NCBI RefSeq assembly: GCF_027474525.2
Contig: NZ_CP114882.2
Span: forward strand, 620,001-684,000
Source: Flavobacterium lacustre
GTDB lineage: Bacteria > Bacteroidota > Bacteroidia > Flavobacteriales > Flavobacteriaceae
Direction: 5' to 3'
Length of the DNA: 64,000 nucleotides
The number at the start of each line of letters is the position of its first letter. Position 1 is the first letter of the stretch. Below the pieces are notes generated by a model, which was not told the origin of the DNA, made no database searches, and saw nothing but the letters and a program-made list of their open reading frames with translations. This document shows positions 18,812 to 28,500 of this stretch, piece by piece. A program made the position numbers and the translations under genes.

Positions 18812-19381
18812 TTACTGACGCTTCATGTCTTGAGCCACTTTTTCAAGTTCAGCATACCAATCTTCCCCAAATTTTCGGATTAAAGCTTCTTTGACGAATT
18901 TGTAAACAGGCACTTCCAGTTCTTTTCCCAGCGAACAGGCATCATCACAAATGTCCCATTTATCATAATTAACAGCTGCAAACTCCGTAAAATCTTTTAC
19001 ACGAATTGGATATAAATGACAAGAAACAGGTTTTTTCCAGTCTATTACTCCCTGATTATAGGCTTGCTCAATACCGCAAAGCGCGGTTTTTCCATCAAAA
19101 ATTACGTAAGCACAATCTTTGTTATCAATAAGAGGCGTTTCTAAATCTCCATCTGTTCCTTTTACCCAAGTTCCTTGCGCTTCAATAGCAGCAATTCCTT
19201 GTTTGCGAAGAAACGGTTTTACTTTTGGATAAATAGCTTCAAGGATTTGAGTTTCCTCCAAACTTAGTGGTGCTCCGGCATCGCCGTCTACACAACAAGC
19301 CCCCTTACAAGCTGATAAATTACACACAAACTCTTTTCCGAGTATATCTTCTGAAACGATGGTTTTTCCTAGTTGAAACAT
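18812..19381 (-). CDS. DUF3109 family cysteine-rich protein
   Basis: 189 residues. A conserved Cys cluster ([11 protein letters not shown]) near the start, followed by [20 protein letters not shown] and [13 protein letters not shown], and CDDAC near the end, resembles the YkgJ/DUF3109 families that may bind zinc or an iron-sulfur cluster. Function unknown. I chose ATG 19381 because a TATATTTG element ends 4 nt before it; the longer frame to 19429 would have to start upstream of that promoter. Confidence 0.85.
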   Translation of the reverse strand: MFQLGKTIVSEDILGKEFVCNLSACKGACCVDGDAGAPLSLEETQILEAIYPKVKPFLRKQGIAAIEAQGTWVKGTDGDLETPLIDNKDCAYVIFDGKTALCGIEQAYNQGVIDWKKPVSCHLYPIRVKDFTEFAAVNYDKWDICDDACSLGKELEVPVYKFVKEALIRKFGEDWYAELEKVAQDMKRQ

Positions 19382-19385
19382 TTTG

Positions 19386-19393
19386 CAAATATA
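19386..19393 (-). promoter_or_regulatory. -7 element 4 nt from the DUF3109 start codon
   Basis: TATATTTG, then CAAA, then ATG on the minus strand. At the usual spacing transcription would start at or next to the ATG, giving a leaderless mRNA. Confidence 0.5.
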
Positions 19394-19465
19394 TCCAAAG
19401 AATTTTAAAAAATCATACCGCCAAATCATAAATTACAAAACAAAAACGAGGAAATTAAAACCTCT

Positions 19466-20284
19466 TTACATAAACTTGTAATCTGATTTTATAAATGAAT
19501 ACGGATGCTTTTCTAAGGAAACACACTTCATAGTTGTAATTGCTCCTTTATTTTTCAGATCCTTTATTGTGGTCATCATCATCAAGGGCTTTTCGCCGGA
19601 CTTAAAATAATATTGTAAAGCATCGGGCGTTTTTCTTTTCTGTTGCGATTGAAACAAATCCGAAAAACTCACTTTTGCATTATTTGTATAATAAAATACC
19701 ACAACATAATCGTCACTTACAGCCTCAATTCCTTTACAATTATAACCCATAATTATTTTATCAGGAAGACTTCTGTAAGAGAAATCAGCCTCCTTATTTT
19801 CCTTTTCAACAATGCCTTTGTAATCCGGAATTCTTAGCGCCATAGCTACTTTCTCCCCATTTTGATCAAAACAAGTCACCGTTAACTTATTACTAGTATC
19901 CATAATCATAAACATTTCATTAGAATCTCCCATATTGAGTCCAAAATAACCCGCATTAGGTTCTAAAAAATAGTCTGCTGTAACCGGTTTTTCCGTTTCG
20001 TTTTGGATCTCCAAAGAATATTTCCAACTAAATTGATACGAATTTGGAACTACAGATGCGTCTATTTTATTTTTTCCGTAGCCCATTGAAATCGCTTCGG
20101 CATTTGAAATTTCATTTATAGCTTTAAAATTTTCTTCTTCAACTTCATCTGAGACTTTATCTACCGCTTTTTGTTCAACTTTATCTTGTATTTTTCTTTG
20201 CAATTTTTTCAAAACCTGAGCTTGTGATGCATTCTCAAAAACCAACATCAACACTATACTAAAAACCCAAACTATCTTTTTCAT
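19466..20284 (-). CDS. Secreted DUF4412-like protein
   Basis: 272 residues with an N-terminal signal peptide (MKKIVWVFSIVLMLVF... ending ASQAQ). A charged helical stretch with coiled-coil character (residues 25-55) precedes a beta-rich domain. The PDKIIMGYNCKGIEA segment (a tightly placed Cys in a GYxCK motif) is typical of DUF4412 proteins of Bacteroidetes. Probably periplasmic or outer-membrane facing. Function unknown; no operon partners. Confidence 0.7.
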   Translation of the reverse strand: MKKIVWVFSIVLMLVFENASQAQVLKKLQRKIQDKVEQKAVDKVSDEVEEENFKAINEISNAEAISMGYGKNKIDASVVPNSYQFSWKYSLEIQNETEKPVTADYFLEPNAGYFGLNMGDSNEMFMIMDTSNKLTVTCFDQNGEKVAMALRIPDYKGIVEKENKEADFSYRSLPDKIIMGYNCKGIEAVSDDYVVVFYYTNNAKVSFSDLFQSQQKRKTPDALQYYFKSGEKPLMMMTTIKDLKNKGAITTMKCVSLEKHPYSFIKSDYKFM

Positions 20285-20487
20285 GGCTAAGTATTTTAAA
20301 TTAAAACAAAATTACAAATTGATTTTCAGATACTTAGATTTTAAAAAGCGAATTAAGAGTTAAATTTTTAATTTTAAAAAATAAGAAAACAAACTCACCA
20401 CATTAAAAAAAGGTATCCCTAAAAATTAAAATCAACTTAACTATTAACCAAAGTAAATTCTATACTTTTACACCAAATATAAAAGAC

Positions 20488-21066
20488 ATGTTAGAAATAG
20501 ACTTTAGAGAAATAATCACCGTAGGAATGGTACTCTTTGCTGTAATTGATATTGTAGGAACCATTCCTATTATTGTTGATTTAAGAGCTAAACACGGGCA
20601 TATCGAATCGGAGAAAGCTTCTATTGTGGCTGGAATTATTATGATTGTTTTCTTGTTTATCGGAGAGGAATTTTTAAGTTTAATTGGTATTGACGTGCAT
20701 TCATTTGCCGTTGCAGGTTCATTTGTATTATTCTTTTTAGCTCTCGAAATGATCTTGGGAATTCGCATTTACAGAGACGAAGAAGCAAATTCCGCATCGA
20801 TTGTTCCTCTTGCCTTTCCATTAATTGCAGGAGCGGGAACAATGACCACTTTGCTATCGTTACGATCTCAATTTCACACCATCAATATCGTGATTGCCAT
20901 AATCCTGAATATCGTTTTGGTTTATATTGTTTTAAAATCTTCATCAAAACTTGAAAAAATGTTAGGAAAAAATGGACTTGGCGTAATTCGCAAGGCATTT
21001 GGCGTGGTACTTCTTGCTATAGCTGTTAAATTATTCGCTGCGAATGTTAAAGGTTTGTTTGTCTAA
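20488..21066 (+). CDS. MarC family integral membrane protein
   Basis: 192 residues, six hydrophobic segments. VIDIVGTIPIIVDL near the start, ALEMILGIRIYR, and PLAFPLIAGAGTMTTL are the MarC/UPF0056 hallmarks. The family name comes from the mar locus, but a role in drug resistance was not upheld; its transport function is unknown. TACTTTTA, a near match to the -7 element, lies 20 bp upstream. Confidence 0.9.
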   Translation: MLEIDFREIITVGMVLFAVIDIVGTIPIIVDLRAKHGHIESEKASIVAGIIMIVFLFIGEEFLSLIGIDVHSFAVAGSFVLFFLALEMILGIRIYRDEEANSASIVPLAFPLIAGAGTMTTLLSLRSQFHTINIVIAIILNIVLVYIVLKSSSKLEKMLGKNGLGVIRKAFGVVLLAIAVKLFAANVKGLFV

Positions 21067-21190
21067 AATAAATTTTCATAAATTTACCCCGATGTTCTTT
21101 ATAAATTAGTCTTGATTACCATGAGATCTGTTTTGATTTCTTGATTTTCCTGATATTTCTATTTTATAATAAAAAACAAAAATTCACCTT

Positions 21191-21394
21191 ATGAAAATTT
21201 TCACTACCGTTTTGGTTTTTTTAGCATTGGCGTTAATTGTATTCAATATCACTTTGCTTGATTTTCAGCATCCGTTTCAGGGAGACAGTGCCGTTGCTTT
21301 TATTGGAATTGCCGCTTCGTTTTGTGCCGTTTTAATTCTTTTAATTTTTAGAATGTCTAAAAAAATAGAAGAAAAAATGAATGATAAACTTTAA
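21191..21394 (+). CDS. Small two-helix membrane protein, unknown
   Basis: 67 residues with two hydrophobic segments (about 3-23 and 34-54) and a short charged tail (KKIEEKMNDKL). The gene starts with ATG and ends 2 bp before the next gene, so they are likely co-transcribed. Its codon use looks like that of its neighbours. I do not recognise a family; conserved small proteins of this shape are common in flavobacteria. Confidence 0.65.
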   Translation: MKIFTTVLVFLALALIVFNITLLDFQHPFQGDSAVAFIGIAASFCAVLILLIFRMSKKIEEKMNDKL

Positions 21395-21396
21395 GA

Positions 21397-22002
21397 ATGT
21401 TTGATGTTCTAATAATTGGCGGAGGTGTTTCTGGAATATCTTGTGCTCTTGTTCTTGGATCTGCAAAAAACAAATCCTTTGCTTCTGATAAAAAAATCGG
21501 AATTTTCACTCACCAAAAAACGTCTGCGCTTCAAGAAGCACTTTTCAATAATGCTTACGGAATTCCTCCAGGAAAATTAGGCTCGGAACTATTGACGGAA
21601 AGCATTAAAAACCTATCCAATACCTATCCCCACATCACGCAAATTTCTGATGAAAAAGTAATCAGGATTGAAGGTAATTTTCCTGAATTTGAAGTTTTTA
21701 CCAATAAAAACAGCTACAAAACAAAAACTATTGTAATAGGAATTGGTTCTGCAAATACTTTTGCTATAGAAGGGTTAATGCAATTTGTAACTCCACATCA
21801 AAAAGCGCTTCCGGAAAAACAACGCATTCAGTTGCAAAATACAGATCATAAAGTTACCGAAGGTATTTATGTAATTGGAACTTTAGCCGGCTGGAGAAGC
21901 CAACTGGCCATTGCCGCAGGAAGTGGAGCCGCAGTTGCCACAGACATTCTAACGCTATGGAACGACGGTGTACAAACTCATTCGCATGACAGCATCCGAT
22001 AG
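21397..22002 (+). CDS. Short FAD-dependent oxidoreductase (thioredoxin reductase-like)
   Basis: 201 residues. It opens with a Rossmann FAD-binding motif (DVLIIGGGVSGISCALVLG) and ends with the second FAD motif (GIYVIGTLAGWRSQLAIAAGSGAAVATDIL). It is about 110 residues shorter than thioredoxin reductase: the NADPH domain and the CxxC pair are absent, with the two FAD halves joined directly. This suggests an FAD protein reduced by something other than NADPH, or a degraded enzyme. It converges on the S41 protease gene with 1 bp between stops. Confidence 0.75.
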   Translation: MFDVLIIGGGVSGISCALVLGSAKNKSFASDKKIGIFTHQKTSALQEALFNNAYGIPPGKLGSELLTESIKNLSNTYPHITQISDEKVIRIEGNFPEFEVFTNKNSYKTKTIVIGIGSANTFAIEGLMQFVTPHQKALPEKQRIQLQNTDHKVTEGIYVIGTLAGWRSQLAIAAGSGAAVATDILTLWNDGVQTHSHDSIR

Positions 22003-22003
22003 A

Positions 22004-23593
22004 TTACGGTTTAGCATTTGACTTTTTACCCAAAATTGCTTGTATCATCGCATCTTCTTTCAATGTAATTTCATAATAATATTTTTCTCCATACAATTGG
22101 CGGGCAAATTCTGCTGCTAGATAACGCTTCACTAAAGGCTTAGTTTTAGTGAATTTTATATCTAATCCGTTTTCGAAAAGATACTTTTGAAACAAATTAA
22201 AGTACGCATCTGTAGCATTAATTTTGGTTGCAAACTGATTAAAAGTCAATCCTTTGAAAGCGTTACGGTTTTTATCTAATTGTTCAAATACAAAATGTCC
22301 CACAACACCCGATTGTAATAAGTAAGCCGTATTTTCATTTCCGTGCTCTATTTCAAGAGGAACAAAAACATCTGGAACAATCCCGCCACCGCCATAGACA
22401 ATTTTACCTTTCTTGGTTTTAAATTTCAACGTATCAGTCACTTTTATACTGTCTTTTTCGTATAACTCCCCGTTTACAAAACGAGAATCCGATTCTTTAA
22501 AATAATTTTCATTCCCTTTCGAATACGGCTTTTGTATCGAACGTCCAACGGGGGTATAATATCTGGCAATCGTTAAGCGCACTGCAGAACCATCTTCAAA
22601 ATCCATTTCGCGTTGCACCAAACCTTTCCCAAAAGAACGTCTCCCTACAATAATCCCTCTGTCATTATCTTGTATCGCTCCTGCCAAAATTTCGCTTGCT
22701 GACGCGCTGTTTTCATTGATTAACAGAAATACATTTCCACTTTCGAAAATGCCTTTTGCTGTCGCATATTTTTTATCAATAGTTCCCTTTTTATTTTTAG
22801 TAAAAACAATAAGTTCTTTCTCTTTCAATAATTCATCTGCAATTGCAATCGCTTCTTCCATGTATCCGCCACCATTATCCCTAACATCGATTACAAGCGT
22901 TTTAGCACCTTGTTGTTTTAACTTCACTAAGCCGGCTTTAAATTCATCGAAAGTAGTTTCTGCAAAACGATTTATTTTTATATAACCCGTAGTTGCATTC
23001 AAAAGCAAAGCAACATCTACGCTTTTCAGCGGAATAATATCTCTTGTTATTTTTACTTTCAGTTTTCGTCGCTCTGATTTTCTGTAAACCATAACTTCAA
23101 TTTCTGAACCTACTGTTCCTTTTAATTTAGAAAACAAACTGTCATTGGGTAATTTTCGTCCAAATAATTTTGTTTTATTCGCATACAAAATTCGGTCTCC
23201 GGCTTTAATTCCTGCTTTTTCCGAAGGTCCATTTTCAACCGGTTTTATTACTGCCACCGAATCATTGTACATATAAAAATTAACACCGATTCCAACAAAA
23301 TTCCCTTTCATATTCTCTGCAACTGCAGCCTGCTCACTTGGCGGAACATAAACGGAATGCGGATCGAGTTGCGCCAGAATATTGTCTACGGTAAGATTAA
23401 CGATTGAATCCGTATTGACATCGTCTACATATTCTTTGTCGATAAAATCAATGAGTTTATTGAGCTTGCTTTTCGAATTGTTTTTGACTAAAAAATGGTT
23501 CTCGTCAGGGAAATTTAACATTCCACCAAGAAGAATTCCAACAGCAAGTGTTGTTCCAATTACGATGGGCCAATATTTTGGGTTAAATTTCAT
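22004..23593 (-). CDS. S41 family C-terminal processing peptidase
   Basis: 529 residues. An N-terminal signal anchor (WPIVIGTTLAVGILLGGML) places it in the periplasm. A PDZ domain (about 85-175, with GIGVNFYMYND and AGIKAGDRIL) precedes the S41 protease core: VIDVRDNGGGY, INENSASASEILAGAIQDN (catalytic Ser) and GRRSFGKGLVQ (catalytic Lys). A C-terminal tail follows. It belongs to the CtpA/Prc group that trims or degrades exported proteins. The dCMP deaminase gene ends 13 bp upstream, so these probably form one operon. Confidence 0.93.
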   Translation of the reverse strand: MKFNPKYWPIVIGTTLAVGILLGGMLNFPDENHFLVKNNSKSKLNKLIDFIDKEYVDDVNTDSIVNLTVDNILAQLDPHSVYVPPSEQAAVAENMKGNFVGIGVNFYMYNDSVAVIKPVENGPSEKAGIKAGDRILYANKTKLFGRKLPNDSLFSKLKGTVGSEIEVMVYRKSERRKLKVKITRDIIPLKSVDVALLLNATTGYIKINRFAETTFDEFKAGLVKLKQQGAKTLVIDVRDNGGGYMEEAIAIADELLKEKELIVFTKNKKGTIDKKYATAKGIFESGNVFLLINENSASASEILAGAIQDNDRGIIVGRRSFGKGLVQREMDFEDGSAVRLTIARYYTPVGRSIQKPYSKGNENYFKESDSRFVNGELYEKDSIKVTDTLKFKTKKGKIVYGGGGIVPDVFVPLEIEHGNENTAYLLQSGVVGHFVFEQLDKNRNAFKGLTFNQFATKINATDAYFNLFQKYLFENGLDIKFTKTKPLVKRYLAAEFARQLYGEKYYYEITLKEDAMIQAILGKKSNAKP

Positions 23594-23606
23594 ATGAAAA
23601 CACCTT

Positions 23607-24038
23607 TTATTCTTCTAAAACCGGAATGTGTTGTACCTCTACTCCTGCTTTAATCAAAAACTGAATTCCGGAATCATCGCGGTATCCGTTATGATACACA
23701 ACTCTTTTTATACCGGATTGATGAATTAATTTACTGCATTCTTTGCATGGCGAAAGCGTAATGTATAAAGTCGCTCCTTCACACGATTGTGTAGATCGGG
23801 CTACTTTTAGAATAGCATTTGCCTCAGCATGTAAAACATCCCAACGTGTTAATCCTTCTTCATCCTCGCAGCAATTCTCAAAACCTGATGGCGTTCCGTT
23901 ATATCCGTCAGAAATAATCATACGGTCTCTAACAATAATTGCACCTACTTGTTTGCGTTTACAATACGACAAAAGACTCCATTCTTTTGCAATTCTAAGA
24001 TAGGCTTTATCGTATTTATTTAATTTTTTTTCGCTCAT
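23607..24038 (-). CDS. dCMP/CMP deaminase (ComEB-like)
   Basis: 143 residues. Zinc-site motifs HAEANAIL and TLSPCKECSKLI, with an additional cysteine pair (FENCCEDEEG), match deoxycytidylate deaminase, which makes dUMP for thymidylate synthesis. I chose ATG 24038, six codons inside the longest frame, because it lies just after the stop of the upstream HupE-like gene; the ATG at 24056 would overlap that gene by 13 bp and is possible too. Confidence 0.9.
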   Translation of the reverse strand: MSEKKLNKYDKAYLRIAKEWSLLSYCKRKQVGAIIVRDRMIISDGYNGTPSGFENCCEDEEGLTRWDVLHAEANAILKVARSTQSCEGATLYITLSPCKECSKLIHQSGIKRVVYHNGYRDDSGIQFLIKAGVEVQHIPVLEE

Positions 24039-24043
24039 TTTTA

Positions 24044-24637
24044 TTATCTGTTCCAAATTTCACTTTCTACAATCATTGGCAAAACCACCCCTATAATAAA
24101 GGACGATAATACCAAAGTCCAATCCCGTTTTGAAAATCGAAAAACAGTTTGAACAATATATGACAATACCAAAACCACAAAAACTACCACAATTTGAGCA
24201 GCTTCAATCCCTAATGCAAATTCTCCCAAAGGTATTAATTTTGAATTCGCGCTTCCGCCAAGAATCGTTTTAAAATAATTCGAAAACCCCAATCCGTGAA
24301 TGATTCCGAAGAAAAGAGTAATGAAAAAAACCAGATTTATACTTTCCTTTTTATTGGATTTTCCTGCGGTAAAAAGATTAAATAATGCGGTTATCAATAT
24401 CGTTATGGGAATCAGCAACTCCACAACATTAACTTTTATGGCAATGATTCCATAAACAGAAAGCAATAATGCCATCGTGTGACCAATTGTAAAAAGGCTG
24501 ACCAAAAGAACTATTCTTTTCCAATCCTTAAACGAGAACGGAACCGCTAATGCTATTAAAAATAAAACGTGGTCGTAAGCATGAATATCTAAAACGTGTT
24601 TTAATCCAATTTGAAAGTAAATCCAAAATTCTGACAT
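24044..24637 (-). CDS. HupE/UreJ family membrane protein
   Basis: 197 residues with six or seven hydrophobic segments. The family motifs DIHAYDHVLFLIAL, IGHTMALLLSVYG and FGIIHGLGFSNYF supply the conserved histidines that in HupE/UreJ proteins are linked to nickel or other metal permeation. No hydrogenase or urease genes lie nearby, so the substrate is open. First gene of the run HupE-like - dCMP deaminase - S41 protease. Confidence 0.85.
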   Translation of the reverse strand: MSEFWIYFQIGLKHVLDIHAYDHVLFLIALAVPFSFKDWKRIVLLVSLFTIGHTMALLLSVYGIIAIKVNVVELLIPITILITALFNLFTAGKSNKKESINLVFFITLFFGIIHGLGFSNYFKTILGGSANSKLIPLGEFALGIEAAQIVVVFVVLVLSYIVQTVFRFSKRDWTLVLSSFIIGVVLPMIVESEIWNR

Positions 24638-24812
24638 CGGTAAATTATTAAGTTGATAATGGGGTTGTAAACTTACGATTAATTTTGAAAATCTTGATTT
24701 CGATTCTGCAAATCATTTGAGGAAAAAACGATTTAATTCAGCAAAAATTAGAAAAGAAATTGAAATGAATAATCAAAAAATACTTATCTTTATGATATAA
24801 AAACCAACTATT

Positions 24813-25244
24813 ATGTCATTTTCAGAACTATTTGATAGCGAATTCAAACAAAGAAATAAAGGTCATTTCTCAGCCATAGTTCGCGTGGCGCTTGCCGACG
24901 GAAAATCTACTCCTGAAGAAAAAGCATTTTTAGACAAACTGGCCATAAATCTTGAAATCAGTCCTTCGGAATACGAAGAGATTTTAGAAAACCCATTAAA
25001 ATACCCCATTAATCCTCCTTACTTGTATGTAGAGCGATTAGAGCGTTTGTATGATTTGGCGAGAATCGTACATATCGACCATCATTTAGGTGACAAACAA
25101 GAACGATTATTGGTTAAATTTGCATTAGCTTTAGGATTTACTCCTGGCAATGTTAATTATATTGTCAATAAAGCGCTGGCTTTAATTGATAAAAAAGTAG
25201 ACTCAGACACTTTTGTTTATGAGATGAAAAACATGAATAAGTAA
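24813..25244 (+). CDS. TerB-like helical protein
   Basis: 143 residues, all alpha-helical. The segment FSAIVRVALADGKSTPEEKAF (ADGK-x-x-x-EE) and the later LARIVHIDHHLGDKQERLL repeat the TerB/DjlA-type acidic metal-binding motif. Such domains bind metal and are found in tellurite-resistance and stress proteins; the family name does not prove tellurite resistance. Monocistronic; a long hairpin lies after the stop (25254-25310). Confidence 0.75.
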   Translation: MSFSELFDSEFKQRNKGHFSAIVRVALADGKSTPEEKAFLDKLAINLEISPSEYEEILENPLKYPINPPYLYVERLERLYDLARIVHIDHHLGDKQERLLVKFALALGFTPGNVNYIVNKALALIDKKVDSDTFVYEMKNMNK

Positions 25245-25253
25245 CCTAAAAAT

Positions 25254-25310
25254 CCATTAAGAAAGTTCCTTTATTACGATTTACTTCTAATTCAGTTACT
25301 TTCTTAATGG
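25254..25310. repeat. 13-bp perfect inverted repeat in a convergent gap
   Basis: CCATTAAGAAAGT (25254-25266) and ACTTTCTTAATGG (25298-25310) are perfect complements around a 31-nt loop, between the stops of the TerB-like gene and fbp. It may end both transcripts, but the loop is long and no U run follows. Confidence 0.65.
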
Positions 25311-25335
25311 TTTAAATATATAAAAACAAAGCTTT

Positions 25336-26355
25336 TTAATACTTACTCAATTTAGCTTTGTGCATAAAATCTTCTGCTTTTTCGACCATATTATAGCTTC
25401 CGCAAAAGAACGGAACGCGTTCATGTAACTCCGTTGGTTCAATTTCCATTATCCTGTTAAAACCATCCGAAGCTTTTCCGCCGGCTTGTTCTGCAATAAA
25501 TGCCATTGGATTACATTCGTACAACAATCTCAACTTTCCTTTAGGCGCTTTTGAACTTGTTGGATACAAATAAATTCCACCTTTAATCATATTGCGATGA
25601 AAATCAGAAACCAAACTTCCTATATATCGCGAAGTGTATGGCCTGTCCCCTTCTTCGAACTGGCAATATTTGATATAATCTTTTACACCTTGAGGAAAAT
25701 GAACATAATTCCCTTCATTTATCGAGTAAATAATTCCGTCTTGAGGAAATTGCATTTTTGGATGAGACAAATAAAAAGTTCCAATTGCCGGGTTCAACGT
25801 AAATCCATTTACACCATGTCCTGTAGTGTAGACTAACATTGTAGAGGTTCCATAAATCACATAACCGGCTGCCACTTGATTAATTCCGGGTTGTAAAAAA
25901 TCCTCGAGAGTTACCGGTGTTCCAATTGGCGTAATTCTTCGGTAAACCGAAAAAATAGTTCCTACCGAAACATTCACATCAATATTCGAAGAACCGTCGA
26001 GCGGATCCATCAAAACCACATATTTATTATTGTGACAATTATCCGAACCTTGAACGGTGATAAAATCATCATTTTCTTCGGAAGCGATTCCGCAGACAAT
26101 TTCCCGATTAATTAACGTTTGAATAAAAATCTCATTAGCATAAACATCTAATTTTTGTTGGTCTTCACCTTGGATATTTTGCTCTCCGGCTGCGCCAATA
26201 ATGTCTACTAATCCGGCTTTATTCACTTTGTAGTTAACCACTTTAGCAGCTAATCGAATTGAGTTGATAATCCGTGATAATTCGCCTGACGAGTATTGAA
26301 AGGCATTTTGATTTTCGATGATAAATTCACCTAGTGTTTTGTTGCGTTGTTCCAT
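25336..26355 (-). CDS. fbp: Fructose-1,6-bisphosphatase, class 1
   Basis: 339 residues. The metal site is intact: ASEENDDF (Glu) and [25 protein letters not shown]. Later [22 protein letters not shown] and [23 protein letters not shown] are diagnostic. It removes the 1-phosphate in gluconeogenesis. Monocistronic on the minus strand. Confidence 0.97.
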   Translation of the reverse strand: MEQRNKTLGEFIIENQNAFQYSSGELSRIINSIRLAAKVVNYKVNKAGLVDIIGAAGEQNIQGEDQQKLDVYANEIFIQTLINREIVCGIASEENDDFITVQGSDNCHNNKYVVLMDPLDGSSNIDVNVSVGTIFSVYRRITPIGTPVTLEDFLQPGINQVAAGYVIYGTSTMLVYTTGHGVNGFTLNPAIGTFYLSHPKMQFPQDGIIYSINEGNYVHFPQGVKDYIKYCQFEEGDRPYTSRYIGSLVSDFHRNMIKGGIYLYPTSSKAPKGKLRLLYECNPMAFIAEQAGGKASDGFNRIMEIEPTELHERVPFFCGSYNMVEKAEDFMHKAKLSKY

Positions 26356-26523
26356 TACGAAATCGTTGTAGTTGTTTTGAAGTCACAAATGTCGTGTTTT
26401 TTGTGAAAACAAATTGAATACTATTTATTTAGTTTATCAGTATTGTATATTTGCTGTTTTAAGTGGTATTTTAGTGCTATAAATAGTAATTTAGTCCGCT
26501 AAAAAATCATTAAAAATAAGATC

Positions 26524-27006
26524 ATGAATATTAGAAAAGGAACTCCTCAAGACATGAAAGCCGTTTTAGGACTTATTCAAGAATTAGCCGAGTTTGAAAA
26601 AGAACCGGATGCTGTCTTGATTACAGTTGACGATTTGATTAGAGATGGTTTTGAGTCTAATCCTTTATTTCATGTTTTTGTTGCCGAAGTCGAGGAAGAA
26701 ATTGTTGGAATCGCTTTGTATTACTACCGATATTCAACTTGGAAAGGAAAAACAATCCATCTGGAAGATTTAGTAGTCAAAGATAAAATGCGCGGAACCG
26801 GTTTGGGTTATGCACTGTATTCCGAAATCATCAAACAAGGCAAAAAAGATAACGTGAGACGCATCGAATGGAATGTGCTCGATTGGAATACACCGGCAAT
26901 TGCATTTTATGAAAAATCAGGTGCTAAAATTCTTGATGAATGGAGAGTGGCTCAAATGGACGAAGCTGCAATTAACTATTTCGTCGAAAATAAATTGAAA
27001 AACTAA
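26524..27006 (+). CDS. GNAT N-acetyltransferase (diamine/thialysine type)
   Basis: 160 residues. The GNAT acetyl-CoA loop is DKMRGTGLGYALYSEII, and the family-specific parts are LAEFEKEPD, ALYYYRYSTWKGKTIHLEDL and EWNVLDWNTPAIAFYEKSGA, which match the spermidine/spermine and thialysine acetyltransferase group. Probable substrates are polyamines or lysine analogues, but this is by similarity only. Sits 67 bp upstream of the aspartate kinase gene with a 7-bp tandem repeat in between. Confidence 0.85.
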   Translation: MNIRKGTPQDMKAVLGLIQELAEFEKEPDAVLITVDDLIRDGFESNPLFHVFVAEVEEEIVGIALYYYRYSTWKGKTIHLEDLVVKDKMRGTGLGYALYSEIIKQGKKDNVRRIEWNVLDWNTPAIAFYEKSGAKILDEWRVAQMDEAAINYFVENKLKN

Positions 27007-27040
27007 AGGAATTAAAATATGATTTTGTTTCAGACAAAAA

Positions 27041-27068
27041 ATCTGAAATCTGAAATCTGAAATCTAAA
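27041..27068. repeat. Four tandem ATCTGAA-type heptamers
   Basis: Three exact ATCTGAA units and a fourth ATCTAAA (27041-27068) sit just before the aspartate kinase start. TTTCAGA at 27028-27034 can pair with the first unit to form a hairpin. A related heptamer run is at 55077-55097. Confidence 0.8.
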
Positions 27069-27073
27069 TTAAA

Positions 27074-28327
27074 ATGAGAGTATTCAAATTTGGTGGTGCT
27101 TCTGTAAAAGATGCCGATGGAATTAAAAACGTATATGACGTTTTACAAAAAGCAGGTTACGAAGATGTATTGTTAGTGGTTTCTGCCATGGGCAAAACTA
27201 CAAATGCCCTTGAAGTGGTGATAAAGAACTATTTTGATAAATCGGCAGAATTAAATTCATCCGTACAAGAAGTAAAAAAATACCACAATCAGATTTTGTT
27301 GGATTTGTTTGAAGACGAGAAAAACGAAGTTTTCGCAGCTGTAAATGGTCAGTTTTCAGATTTAGAATATTTTTTAGCACACAATAAATCACCAAATTAC
27401 AATTTTGTTTACGATCAAATCGTAAGTTATGGCGAGTTGATTTCGACTACTATTTTAAGTCATTTTATGAACTTTATGGGAATCAAAACACAATGGTTAG
27501 ATGTTCGTAACTTTATAAAAACGAACGCTAATTACAGAGATGCTGAAGTAGACTGGGAATTGACACAGAAAAATATTGCCAAAAACGTAAAACGCAAAAT
27601 TTTAAATATTACTCAAGGATTCTTAGGTTCTGATGAAAATAATTTCACTACCACTTTAGGCCGTGAAGGTTCAGATTACACCGCTGCCATTTTTGCCTAT
27701 TGCTTAAATGCTGAAAGTGTAACCATCTGGAAAGATGTGCCGGGTGTAATGAATGCGGATCCGCGCTATTTTGAAAATGCTAGTTTATTGAACCAAATTT
27801 CGTATCGTGAAGCAATTGAATTGGCTTTTTACGGCGCAACGGTAATTCACCCAAAAACCTTACAACCTTTACAAAAAAAGGAAATCCCTTTGTATGTAAA
27901 ATCATTTATCAATCCGTTATTAAAAGGAACAAGTGTTTCAAAAGGGGTTGATTTAGAACCATATTTACCTTGTTTTATTGTCAAAAGAAACCAACTTTTG
28001 ATTTCACTTTCTTCAATAGATTTTTCATTCATAATGGAAGAAAATATCAGTGAAATTTTTGCTTTGTTTCACCAATTCAAAATCAAAGTTAATTTAATCC
28101 AAAATTCAGCGATTAGTTTTTCGGTTTGTGTAGAGGACAAGTTTGATAATTTCAATGAATTGAATGCGATTTTGTCTAAAAAATTCAAAGTAGAATTTGA
28201 TGAAAATGTGACATTATACACCATCAGACATTTCAACGACCAAGCAGCACAGACTGTAGAAAATAATAAAGTGGTTTTATTAAAACAAGTAAGCCGCGAA
28301 ACGATGCAAGTCGTAACTAAAGAATAA
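27074..28327 (+). CDS. Aspartate kinase (monofunctional)
   Basis: 417 residues. It starts with KFGGASVKDADGIKNV (kinase nucleotide site) and has LGREGSDYTAAIFAYCLNA and WKDVPGVMNADPRYF, the aspartokinase signatures. A C-terminal regulatory region (~310-400) is ACT-like but weakly conserved. It phosphorylates aspartate at the head of the Lys/Thr/Met pathway. No fused homoserine dehydrogenase. A terminator is at 28354-28389. ATG 27074 lies directly after the heptamer repeat. Confidence 0.93.
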   Translation: MRVFKFGGASVKDADGIKNVYDVLQKAGYEDVLLVVSAMGKTTNALEVVIKNYFDKSAELNSSVQEVKKYHNQILLDLFEDEKNEVFAAVNGQFSDLEYFLAHNKSPNYNFVYDQIVSYGELISTTILSHFMNFMGIKTQWLDVRNFIKTNANYRDAEVDWELTQKNIAKNVKRKILNITQGFLGSDENNFTTTLGREGSDYTAAIFAYCLNAESVTIWKDVPGVMNADPRYFENASLLNQISYREAIELAFYGATVIHPKTLQPLQKKEIPLYVKSFINPLLKGTSVSKGVDLEPYLPCFIVKRNQLLISLSSIDFSFIMEENISEIFALFHQFKIKVNLIQNSAISFSVCVEDKFDNFNELNAILSKKFKVEFDENVTLYTIRHFNDQAAQTVENNKVVLLKQVSRETMQVVTKE

Positions 28328-28353
28328 AAATAGGGTAGAAAAATTGTTAATTT

Positions 28354-28389
28354 AAAAAAGGAAGTTGATTTATTCGGCTTCCTTTTTTT
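28354..28389 (+). terminator. Terminator after aspartate kinase
   Basis: Stem AAAAAAGGAAG / CTTCCTTTTTT (28354-28364, 28378-28388) followed by T. Confidence 0.85.
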
Positions 28390-28500
28390 ACGCTTTTAAA
28401 GTACAAAAATGGAATTATTCGGGTCCGGAATCAAATAATCTCCTTCTGATAATTTCCCAATTATAAATACTACTTTTGACACTTTCGAGTTATAGTATTT

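Noticed and set aside
24813..25244. Tellurite-resistance operon
   Set aside because: Only a lone TerB-like protein is present; no other ter genes.
27041..27068. Phase-variable tract before aspartate kinase
   Set aside because: The units are outside the gene and do not change a frame; a regulatory role cannot be shown.
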